From: an uncultured Chthoniobacterales bacterium
GTDB taxonomy: Bacteria; Verrucomicrobiota; Verrucomicrobiia; Chthoniobacterales; UBA10450
NCBI GenBank assembly: GCA_902805675.1
Contig: CADCTA010000001.1
Coordinates: forward strand, 1 to 64,000
Direction of reading: 5' to 3'
DNA length: 64,000 nt
A program made the translations under genes and the position numbers. The notes under the pieces are model-generated. The model saw only the letters and a list, made by a program, of their open reading frames with translations. It ran no database searches and was not told where the DNA came from. This document shows, piece after piece, positions 17,296 through 24,611 of this stretch (the stretch's first letter is position 1; each line of letters begins with the position of its first letter).

Positions 17296-17973
17296 CTACG
17301 CGGAAGGTGGCGTGCCGTAGCGGCTGGCGTGCTGCTCGTAGAAATCGATATCTTCAAGCATCGCGTCGATCGTCGCTTCGACTGGCTCGATTCTGGCGAA
17401 GCCGGCGAAGACGGCGCGGTCGCCCGTCTCGCTGCTGTCGATGACCAACGTGGGGCGCTGCGTCACCTTCATGGCGTGGAACTCGGCCGTCGCGGCGCGG
17501 ATGCGTTTCTCGATCTCCTTTGATTTGGCGCGCTTGAGTAGCTTCTCCTTCTCGATGCCGGATGTGACGGCGCCGATCTCGGCGGAGATGTCCCATTGGC
17601 CGGTCTTGCGGCCTTCTCGCAGACCAGCGGTGGCAAGCGCCACGCGCACGGTGTCGTCGGTAATGCCGAGGTCGCGCGCGGCTTCGGCGACTGCATTCGG
17701 GGCAAGGTACTCGGCGACTCCGGGTTCCAACCAATCGGGATTCAGCGTGTAGGGCGCACGATTCAGCATGCTGCTGCGGCGGTAATACCACTCGAGCTGC
17801 GCGAGCGTCTTGGGCATGCCGTCTTCGTCCATGAGCGCGATCTTCCAGTCGAACTCGACGCGGCCCTCATAGCGCTCCTTCAGTTCGGCCCACATCGGCT
17901 CCGCCCAGAAGCACCAGGAGGAAACAACGTCGAGGTAGTTTGTGACCTTCAGTGCGGGGCGCTTTTCTGGCAT
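17296..17973 (-). CDS. DsbA/FrnE-like thioredoxin-fold oxidoreductase
   Basis: A 225-aa DSBA-domain protein without a signal peptide, so probably cytoplasmic, like FrnE and 2-hydroxychromene isomerase-like proteins. The N-terminal strand and active-site region reads VTNYLDVVSSWCFWAEPMW. Only one cysteine of the usual CxxC is present (SWCFW), so it cannot form the normal active-site disulfide. The helical insert and the C-terminal strand QRPTLVIDSSETGDRAVF with its cis-proline-like position are visible. The start codon sits at the very edge of a GTTGGACGTTGAAC repeat, which occupies the place of a normal ribosome binding site. Confidence 0.82.
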   Translation of the reverse strand: MPEKRPALKVTNYLDVVSSWCFWAEPMWAELKERYEGRVEFDWKIALMDEDGMPKTLAQLEWYYRRSSMLNRAPYTLNPDWLEPGVAEYLAPNAVAEAARDLGITDDTVRVALATAGLREGRKTGQWDISAEIGAVTSGIEKEKLLKRAKSKEIEKRIRAATAEFHAMKVTQRPTLVIDSSETGDRAVFAGFARIEPVEATIDAMLEDIDFYEQHASRYGTPPSA

Positions 17974-18060
17974 TGGACGTTGAACGTTGAGCGTTGGAGG
18001 TTTCTGTCAGCCGAGGAAACAAACGTCGAACGTCGGACGTTCAACGTCCAACGTTCAATT
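17972..18060. repeat. ACGTTGA-rich inverted repeat (family G, copy 1)
   Basis: The left arm (17972-18000) repeats GGACGTTGAACGTTGAGCG. The right arm (18022-18060) reads ACGTCGGACGTTCAACGTCC and continues AACGTTCAAT. The arms are complementary to each other and internally built of near-heptamers (ACGTTGA/TCAACGT). It occupies the whole space between the divergent DsbA-like and rhomboid genes. Confidence 0.75.
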
Positions 18061-18098
18061 GCAGAGGCGCAAGCAACGGCTTCACTGCACGCTGCGCT

Positions 18099-19112
18099 TT
18101 GCTCGACCTGAATCAGATCCTGCTCTTCATCGCGGCGGTCTCGCCCGCGATCCTGCTCGTGCAGACGTGGCGCGGGGCGGCGGACCCCAACTGGCGCACC
18201 GGCGCGCTGACGGTGTTAATCGTCACGTCCATAGCATGGATGCTGGCGCGGCCGCAGGCGGGGTTCATCGGCGGCGGGGCGTGGTTCTTCCTGTTGTTTC
18301 TGCCCGCGACGCTCCTCCGGAAGGCGATGGAGCTGGCGCAACGCGGCGAGGTGCCCAAAGCCCGCCGCTTGCTCCACGCGCTGCGGTTGTTGCACCCGCG
18401 GCAGGCGCTGCGTGAGCACGCACGGGTGATCGATGTGATGGAGCGCGCGCACGAACACGGACGCGCGCTCCCGGCCGTGGGCCCGCGGCCGTCCATGTTT
18501 GGGCGAACACGCACGCGGCTCACGCGCGTGGTCGCGCTCGTGATCGCGCTGAACGCCGCGATGTTCATCACGCAGATGGTGCTCGGCGGATCGACGAACT
18601 TGCTCACGCTCCATCGCCTCGGCGCGCTCGAGCCCTATGCCGTGCTCAATAACAGCGAATACTGGCGCATGGTGACGGCGCTCTTTCTGCACTACGGGCC
18701 GGCGCACCTCCTCGTGAATCTCTTCGCGCTCTACTTCTTCGGTCCGACGGTGGAATCAGCGCTCGGCTCGGTGCGCTTTGCAGCGTGTTACCTGATCTCG
18801 GGTATCGGCTCGTGCGCGGAGATTGCGACGCTGTGGCGGTTTGGCTGGCTGGAAATGGACCAGCTCGTCGGGGCGTCGGCCGCGGTCATGGGCATCGTCG
18901 GCGCATGGGCTGGCGCGCTCATCCGAGACCGACATCTCGCCAACAACCGGCGGACGCTGCGCAACATCATGATCATCATCGTGGTGCAGTGCGTCTTCGA
19001 CATTCTGACACCGCGCGTGAGCATGGCGGCGCATCTCAGCGGCCTTGCGACCGGGTTTGTGGTGGGGCTGTTGCTCGCGCCGCGTCGAGCCTCAACCATC
19101 GCCGCGCCTTAA
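18099..19112 (+). CDS. Rhomboid-family intramembrane serine protease
   Basis: A membrane protease cutting transmembrane segments of other proteins. The open frame begins at 17994, but its first about 35 codons are repeat DNA. A TTG at 18099 gives MLDLNQILLFIAAVSPAIL and is the preferred start (337 aa). Two N-terminal hydrophobic helices and an Arg-rich cytoplasmic stretch precede the rhomboid core. Core signatures are HYGPAHLLVNLFALYFFGP (HxxxN loop 1 region), DQLVGASAAVMGIVG (catalytic Ser in GASA) and the catalytic histidine in MAAHLSGLATGFVVG. The catalytic Ser/His dyad is intact. Confidence 0.9.
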   Translation: MLDLNQILLFIAAVSPAILLVQTWRGAADPNWRTGALTVLIVTSIAWMLARPQAGFIGGGAWFFLLFLPATLLRKAMELAQRGEVPKARRLLHALRLLHPRQALREHARVIDVMERAHEHGRALPAVGPRPSMFGRTRTRLTRVVALVIALNAAMFITQMVLGGSTNLLTLHRLGALEPYAVLNNSEYWRMVTALFLHYGPAHLLVNLFALYFFGPTVESALGSVRFAACYLISGIGSCAEIATLWRFGWLEMDQLVGASAAVMGIVGAWAGALIRDRHLANNRRTLRNIMIIIVVQCVFDILTPRVSMAAHLSGLATGFVVGLLLAPRRASTIAAP

Positions 19113-19197
19113 CGCTGAGCTGACGGAACACTTGCTGCTCAACGTTTTCCTGACAGAATCCGGCTCCCTTAGCACCCCACCCTAGCCGCTCCCCGAC

Positions 19198-21753
19198 ATG
19201 CCGACGTACCACACTTACAACGTCATCCCGAATCTGCCGCCGGCGCTCGAGCCGCTGCGCGAGATGGTCTTCAACGTGTGGTGGACCTGGGAGCCCTCCG
19301 CGCGCCGACTCTTCCGCCACCTTGATCCCGAGCTCTGGCACCGGACGAATCACAACCCGGTTCGCATGCTGCAGCTCTCGCGGCAGACGCGGCTGGAGGA
19401 GGTGGCGAAGGACGACGATTTCCTGCGCGAACTAAAGGAAGTGCACGATGCCTTTCGCGCGTATCTGGCGCGGAAAGACACCTACGGAAAGACGGGTAAA
19501 GGCAGCGCAATCAAGTCGCCGGTCGCGTACTTCTCGGCGGAGTTTGGTTTCCACGAATCGATTCCGAATTACTCCGGCGGCCTCGGCATCCTGGCCGGCG
19601 ACCATTGCAAGTCGGCCAGCGATCTCGACCTCAACTTCGTCGCCATGGGCCTGCTCTATCGGCACGGCTACTTTAAGCAGCAGATCGATAAGGATGGCGT
19701 GCAGGAGGCCGTCAGCCTCAATCAGAACTTCCACCATCTGCCGATCCGCGAGGTGCGGCGCAACAACGCGCGGCTGCTCGTCTCGGTGCGCATCCTCGAT
19801 CGCGACGTGCTGGCCAAGATCTGGGAGCTGCATGTCGGGCGCATCAATCTCTACCTGCTCGACACCGACGTCGCGGAGAACTCGCCCGAGGACCGCCTGA
19901 TTACCGCGGAGCTGTACGGCGGCGATCTCGAGATGCGCATGCGTCAGGAGATGATGCTCGGCATCGGCGGCGTGAAGGCGCTGAGCGCGCTCGGAATTGC
20001 GGCCGAGGTCTTCCACATGAACGAGGGACACGCTGCGTTCCTCGCCCTGGAGCGGATCCGGATGGTGATCGCGGAGAAGAAGCTCGATTTCTACTCCGCG
20101 CTGCAAGTGGTCGCGGCGGCAAATATTTTCACCACGCACACGCCAGTGCCAGCGGGCAATGATGCCTTCCCGCGCGAGATGATGCGACGGTATTTCGGCA
20201 ACTTCGCTGGCGAGCTTGGGATCCCGTTCGAAGAGCTCTTCACATTTGGACAGACGCGGGTGAATGCCGACGACCCGTTCAGCATGACAATCCTCGCGTT
20301 ACGCGCGAGCCGGCACGCGAACGGCGTGAGCAAGCTGCACGGCGATGTGAGCCGCGGACTGTGGAAGGATGTCTGGGCTGGAGTGCCGGAACCGGAGGTG
20401 CCGATCACGAGCATCACCAACGGCGTGCATACCAAAACGTGGATGGCGCCCGAATTCTCGGCCCTTTACCGCAAGTATCTCGGCGACTGGGAAGAGAAGC
20501 TGACGGACGCCGATTTTTGGCGCGGCGTGATCGACATCCCCGATGCGCAGCTTTGGGAGACGCACCAAAAGCTGAAGCTGCGGCTGATCGAGTTTGTGCG
20601 CGAGCGGATGCGGCGACGGGCCGAGCGCGTGGGCGAGTCACCCGAAGCGATCCGCAACATCAATCACGTGCTCGACCCAGAGGTGCTGACGATCGGCTTT
20701 GCGCGACGCTTCGCGACCTACAAGCGCGGCGCGTTGTTGTTCTCCGACAAGGAACGCCTCGCGCGTTTGCTGCACGATGAGTCGCGGCCGGTGCAATTTA
20801 TCTTCGCCGGCAAATCGCACCCGCGCGATGAGGGCGGCAAGGCGCTCATCCAGCAGGTCTACAAGTTCAGCCGCGAGGCCGGACTCGAGAACCGGCTCGT
20901 CTTCGTCGAAGATTACGATACCTACATCGCGCGCCGCCTGGTGCAGGGCGTTGATCTTTGGCTCAACAACCCGCTCCGCCCACTCGAGGCCAGCGGCACG
21001 AGCGGCATGAAACTACCGCCGAACGGCGGCCTCAACCTCAGCGTGCTCGATGGCTGGTGGTGCGAGAGCTACAACGGCAAAAACGGCTGGGCGATCGGAT
21101 CCGAGATCGAGGCCGGCACTGTTGATTTCCAAAACTCAGTCGACATCACGAGCCTGTATCAGCTGCTCGAGAACCAGATCGTTCCGCTCTACTACGCAAA
21201 GCCGGATGGCAAGTTGCCGCTCGCCTGGTTGCAGCTGATGCGCGAGTCCATCCGCAGCGTGACGCCGGTCTTCAACACGCACCGCATGGTAAAAGAATAC
21301 GCCGAGCGTCTTTACACACCGGCGGCGGCAGCGTTCCGCGAGTTCGCGCAAAACGACTGCCAGGCCGCCACGAACCTGAGCCGCTGGAAGTCGCAAATGC
21401 GGCGCGACTGGCATCAGGTGCAGATCTACGATGTGCAGATCGGGAACAGCGATCGGCACAACATCCTCGTCGGCGAATCACTCGACGTAACTGCCAAGCT
21501 GCATCTCGGCCCGGTCGATCCGCAGCATGTGCAGGTGGAGGCGTATCACGGCGAAGTCGAGATCGACGGCGTCCGCAATCCGCACATCACGCCATTGCAG
21601 CGCGCTGAGGAGAACAGCGGCAACGGCCATCACCTTTATCGCGGGTCAGTTCCCGCGTCGGAGAGCGGCACCTACGGCTTCAGCGTCCGTGTTGTGCCCA
21701 CGCATCCGCACCTGATGCAGGAGCATGAGCTGCGGCTGATTACCTGGTCGTAA
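19198..21753 (+). CDS. glgP: Alpha-glucan (glycogen/maltodextrin) phosphorylase, DUF3417 type
   Basis: Releases glucose 1-phosphate from alpha-1,4-glucans. The 851-aa protein begins with the DUF3417-type N-terminal domain (NVWWTWEPSARRLFRHLDPE) found in the bacterial/archaeal GlgP subfamily (TIGR02094). Catalytic parts are VAYFSAEFGFHESIPNYSGGLGILAGDH, FHMNEGHAAF, TTHTPVPAGND, ITNGVHTKTWMAPEF and the PLP-lysine motif ASGTSGMKLPPNGG. The C-terminal about 90 residues form an added beta-rich domain. It converges on dop with the two stops overlapping by 14 bases. Confidence 0.95.
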   Translation: MPTYHTYNVIPNLPPALEPLREMVFNVWWTWEPSARRLFRHLDPELWHRTNHNPVRMLQLSRQTRLEEVAKDDDFLRELKEVHDAFRAYLARKDTYGKTGKGSAIKSPVAYFSAEFGFHESIPNYSGGLGILAGDHCKSASDLDLNFVAMGLLYRHGYFKQQIDKDGVQEAVSLNQNFHHLPIREVRRNNARLLVSVRILDRDVLAKIWELHVGRINLYLLDTDVAENSPEDRLITAELYGGDLEMRMRQEMMLGIGGVKALSALGIAAEVFHMNEGHAAFLALERIRMVIAEKKLDFYSALQVVAAANIFTTHTPVPAGNDAFPREMMRRYFGNFAGELGIPFEELFTFGQTRVNADDPFSMTILALRASRHANGVSKLHGDVSRGLWKDVWAGVPEPEVPITSITNGVHTKTWMAPEFSALYRKYLGDWEEKLTDADFWRGVIDIPDAQLWETHQKLKLRLIEFVRERMRRRAERVGESPEAIRNINHVLDPEVLTIGFARRFATYKRGALLFSDKERLARLLHDESRPVQFIFAGKSHPRDEGGKALIQQVYKFSREAGLENRLVFVEDYDTYIARRLVQGVDLWLNNPLRPLEASGTSGMKLPPNGGLNLSVLDGWWCESYNGKNGWAIGSEIEAGTVDFQNSVDITSLYQLLENQIVPLYYAKPDGKLPLAWLQLMRESIRSVTPVFNTHRMVKEYAERLYTPAAAAFREFAQNDCQAATNLSRWKSQMRRDWHQVQIYDVQIGNSDRHNILVGESLDVTAKLHLGPVDPQHVQVEAYHGEVEIDGVRNPHITPLQRAEENSGNGHHLYRGSVPASESGTYGFSVRVVPTHPHLMQEHELRLITWS

Positions 21754-23287
21754 CTCGCTCCCCGGCCGGCGGCTGATCGGCGACGCGCAGCAACTCCTCC
21801 AAGTCCGAGCCGTCGCGGAACCAGCGGGTAAGCTCGGCGAGCCGGGGATCATTGACGGCGGGCTCGGGGAACGCCACACGCCGCGACCCTCGAGCGGACG
21901 CGAACACAATCTCGTCCCACTGGATGGAGGTGATCGCGTCGTGAAACTTCGCGATAGCCCGCCCACGCGCGTAAGCACGCGTCGTCTCAGGCGGAGAGAA
22001 GATTGCTGCGCGAACATCGCCGTCCGTTACCACGCGCCGCATTGAGCCTTGCCGCACAAGCTCGGCATGCAGCCCCGCTTCCAGGTCCACATTATGGTAT
22101 TCCAAGTCGATCGCCTGGAGCCACGGATCGCTCCAGGCGAGGTCCTCGGCTTCCCGCATCGCGCTGAGCAGAAACTTCTTCGCCACCCAATCGACGCGAT
22201 CGCGCGTCAGGGAGACATCGCGCTCGAGATCGTTCAAGACGTTCTCCCATTCTGCGAGCAGCCACGTGCGGTCCGGATCGCCGCTCTCGTCCGACTCCTG
22301 CGCTGCCTTGAGGTAGAGCCGCTGCACGTCGATCGCGGAAATCTTCCGTCCATCGCGCAGCTCGATGATCCAGTCGTACGTCTGATCGCGGCTGATCGCT
22401 TTCGTGGCGGCGACCGGCTGCGCCAGGTCGATCTGCGGAGCCTTGCCGCGCTCGATCAGCTCCAGCACCATCGCCGTCGTGCCGATCTTCAGCGCGGTCG
22501 CCCATTCGCTCATGTTCGAGTCGCCGATGATGACGTGGAACCGGCGGTAGCGGCTCGGGTCGGCGTGCGGCTCGTCTCGCGTGTTGACGATCGGCCGGCG
22601 GTTCATCGTGTCGATGCTCACGAGCACGGTGAAGAAGTCCGCACGCTGAGAAATTTGATAGATGCCGGGCTGGCTCGGCGCGCTCTCTGATTCGATCCCG
22701 AGCTTACCCGCGCCAGCGAAGATCTGCCGGGTGACAAGGAACGGCAGCGCGCCGCTGACGATGCGATCCCACGGCACGTCGCGGCGCATCAGGTAGTTAT
22801 CGTGGCAGCCGTAGCTGTGGCCGACGAAGTCGGTGTTGTTTTTGTACAACCGGAGCTCCTGACCCTCGGGAAGCCTGGCGTTCCGGCGCCGCGCGCACTC
22901 AGCGACGATGTGCTCGCCGGCTTTGTCGTGCGCGATGATCTCGCGCAAGGTCGTGCATTCGGGCGTGGAGTATTCCGGATGGGCGTGGTCGTTGTAGAAG
23001 CGGGCGCCATTCGACAGCACGAGGTCGCTCTTGATCTCCTCGAAGCTCAGCGGGCGATTACGGTCGATCTCGAAATAGGCGGACTCGTCTGTGTCCTGCA
23101 GCAACTCGGCTGCGCGGAACCCGCGTGCGTCGCGATGTGGATCCTCGAGCGCGTAGTCCCATTTCATGAGCGCGCCGTGCTCGGTGTACGAGCGCACCAG
23201 CTCAATCGACTCGGCCACCACGTCGAGACTCTCCGCGCCGTTGATGGTGATCCCGTATTCCGTCTCGAGCCCAAATACCCTGCTCAT
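21740..23287 (-). CDS. dop: Dop-like Pup deamidase/depupylase (carboxylate-amine ligase fold)
   Basis: A glutamine-synthetase-like enzyme of the Pup pathway. Dop deamidates the C-terminal Gln of Pup and removes Pup from substrates; its paralogue PafA attaches it. From the ATG at 23287 the protein is 515 aa and starts MSRVFGLETEYGI. The stretches MKWDYALEDPHRDARGF and NGARFYNDHAHPEYSTPECT, and the late block RQGSMRRVVTDGDVRAAI with RAYARGR, fit Dop better than PafA. Shared catalytic blocks are NNTDFVGHSYGCHDNYLM and INTRDEPHAD-like VNTRDEPHADPSRYRR with VIIGDSNMSEW. The upstream 98-aa gene is 91 bases away on the same strand. Confidence 0.9.
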   Translation of the reverse strand: MSRVFGLETEYGITINGAESLDVVAESIELVRSYTEHGALMKWDYALEDPHRDARGFRAAELLQDTDESAYFEIDRNRPLSFEEIKSDLVLSNGARFYNDHAHPEYSTPECTTLREIIAHDKAGEHIVAECARRRNARLPEGQELRLYKNNTDFVGHSYGCHDNYLMRRDVPWDRIVSGALPFLVTRQIFAGAGKLGIESESAPSQPGIYQISQRADFFTVLVSIDTMNRRPIVNTRDEPHADPSRYRRFHVIIGDSNMSEWATALKIGTTAMVLELIERGKAPQIDLAQPVAATKAISRDQTYDWIIELRDGRKISAIDVQRLYLKAAQESDESGDPDRTWLLAEWENVLNDLERDVSLTRDRVDWVAKKFLLSAMREAEDLAWSDPWLQAIDLEYHNVDLEAGLHAELVRQGSMRRVVTDGDVRAAIFSPPETTRAYARGRAIAKFHDAITSIQWDEIVFASARGSRRVAFPEPAVNDPRLAELTRWFRDGSDLEELLRVADQPPAGERVTTR

Positions 23288-23378
23288 CACCGCCGAACAT
23301 AGCGCGTCACCACGCGCGGTCGAAGCGGCGCTGCCAAGTACGCTGCGTTGCGCGACAAGCTTGCCGTCGCGCGGCGCG

Positions 23379-23675
23379 TCAGACTTGCTCCTGCGGACTG
23401 CGCAGGAAGTCTTTTAGATCTGCCTCCGAGACCATCACGTGATCCTTCAGGAGCTTCGTTAACTCAGGGAACTGCACGATCAACGATTCCAGCTGGCTGC
23501 GGATCATCTGCGCCCGGAATTGCGCGAACGCCGTGGAGACGGTGTCGAACGACTGATCCCGCGTCGGGTTCGCCATATGCTCAAGGAAGAGACTGGCCAG
23601 CGTGCAGACGGTGGCCTCGGTTTTGATGACACGCGCAAACAGCGCCACCAGCAACTCGTCGCGTTCTTCCGTCAT
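23379..23675 (-). CDS. Unknown 98-aa helical protein between arc and dop
   Basis: Starts MTEERDELLVALFARVIKTE and ends DLKDFLRSPQEQV. It is predicted mostly helical and has no signal peptide or membrane helix. It lies in the position, strand and size range where Pup or a Pup-like modifier is often found. However, it lacks the C-terminal Gly-Gly-Gln/Glu of Pup and the Arg-rich end of UBact-type modifiers, so it should not be called Pup. It may be an adaptor or regulator of the Dop/ARC system. The function is unknown. Confidence 0.72.
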   Translation of the reverse strand: MTEERDELLVALFARVIKTEATVCTLASLFLEHMANPTRDQSFDTVSTAFAQFRAQMIRSQLESLIVQFPELTKLLKDHVMVSEADLKDFLRSPQEQV

Positions 23676-24039
23676 GCCTCGGCTCGGAGGAAGGCCCCTG
23701 CGACGCTCAGCGCCGGAGCCGGCTGTGAACTCCTCGCCCGTCGGGTGGGACGGCGAACGAGGATGGACCTAACCGTTGAAAATTTGCGCGTCCTGCGAAG
23801 CTGATCGAGCGCTGCGGAGCGGCAGCGGTGCGCGTGGGTTTCGCAAAATCATTCTGCAAAGGCCCCATTCGCAAACTCTGACGAAGCGTGCCTGAACGGT
23901 AAATACGGAGAACTCCGTATCAGAGCGCAAGCACCAGAGACACAGCGCGCGAGCTTCGAGGCACGGGAGAAAACGCGCGCCGGCCAAGATTTTCGAAAAC
24001 TTCGGCCGCCAAATTCCGTAGTACGAGATTGAACGCCGT
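23676..24039. other. Divergent intergenic region, no gene seen
   Basis: This 364-base gap between the 98-aa gene (minus) and the LuxR-type gene (plus) was read in both directions for a small Pup-like gene ending in Gly-Gly-Gln/Glu, and none was found. It is lower in GC than its flanks and contains the palindrome at 23903-23920, as expected of a promoter region. Confidence 0.55.
23903..23920. promoter_or_regulatory. Perfect palindrome, candidate operator
   Basis: ATACGGAGAACTCCGTAT is a perfect 8+2+8 inverted repeat. It lies 120 bases upstream of the LuxR-type regulator gene and about 230 bases upstream of the 98-aa gene. The size and symmetry fit a dimeric HTH regulator site. It is not followed by a T-run, so it is not a terminator. 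Confidence 0.5.
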
Positions 24040-24588
24040 ATGGTCTCTCCATCATCTGCCTACGGGCGCCGAGGCGCTGAACGCGCACCCACCCGCGCGA
24101 TCGTCGTCGTATCGCCGCAGGGGTCGGTGCAGTTTGCAACGGACAGGGCAGCCACGTGGCTTACATCGCTCTTTGGCCTGACCGGCGGGACGAAACGCCT
24201 GCCGCACTCCGTATCGCGGTGGATGCTCGAGAGCGCCGCCCATGGTCAGGCAAAGCCTTTCCTGGCGGCAGACGGCGCGACGCGCTTGCGCATCGATCTT
24301 CTCCACACTGAAGCGAACTCGTTCAGCCTCCTCCTTGAGAAAACCACCGCGCGCGGATCGACGCGGCCGCCGCAGGGTCGGCCGCTCACTCGCCGCGAGG
24401 CGGAAGTCCTGACGTGGGTGGCACGCGGAAAATCGAACGGCGAGATCGCAGCCATCCTTCAGGTGTGCACCAAGACGGTCGATAAGCATCTCGAGCGGAT
24501 TTACCCCAAGCTCGGTGTCGAGAACCGGACGGCGGCGGCGAGCCACGTCCACTCTGCCGCAGGCGTGTGGTCGCAGCACGCGGCTTGA
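24040..24588 (+). CDS. LuxR-type (GerE HTH) transcriptional regulator, 182 aa
   Basis: A DNA-binding regulator with the C-terminal GerE/LuxR helix-turn-helix at about 118-172: LTRREAEVLTWVARGKSNGE, then AILQVCTKTVDKHLERIYPKLGV. The N-terminal about 110 residues (AIVVVSPQGSVQFATDRAAT) look like a degenerate PAS-type sensor fold. There is no receiver domain. The gene sits between arc and the 98-aa/dop genes on the opposite strand, with a perfect palindrome in its upstream region. It is a natural candidate for the regulator of the Pup-type genes or of itself. Confidence 0.85.
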   Translation: MVSPSSAYGRRGAERAPTRAIVVVSPQGSVQFATDRAATWLTSLFGLTGGTKRLPHSVSRWMLESAAHGQAKPFLAADGATRLRIDLLHTEANSFSLLLEKTTARGSTRPPQGRPLTRREAEVLTWVARGKSNGEIAAILQVCTKTVDKHLERIYPKLGVENRTAAASHVHSAAGVWSQHAA

Positions 24589-24611
24589 GGGCGGCTCCTC
24601 CGTGGCTGTCG

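Noticed and set aside
23379..23675. The 98-aa gene as Pup or UBact
   Set aside because: Too long, and it lacks the C-terminal Gly-Gly-Gln/Glu or the Arg-rich UBact end. Position alone is not enough.
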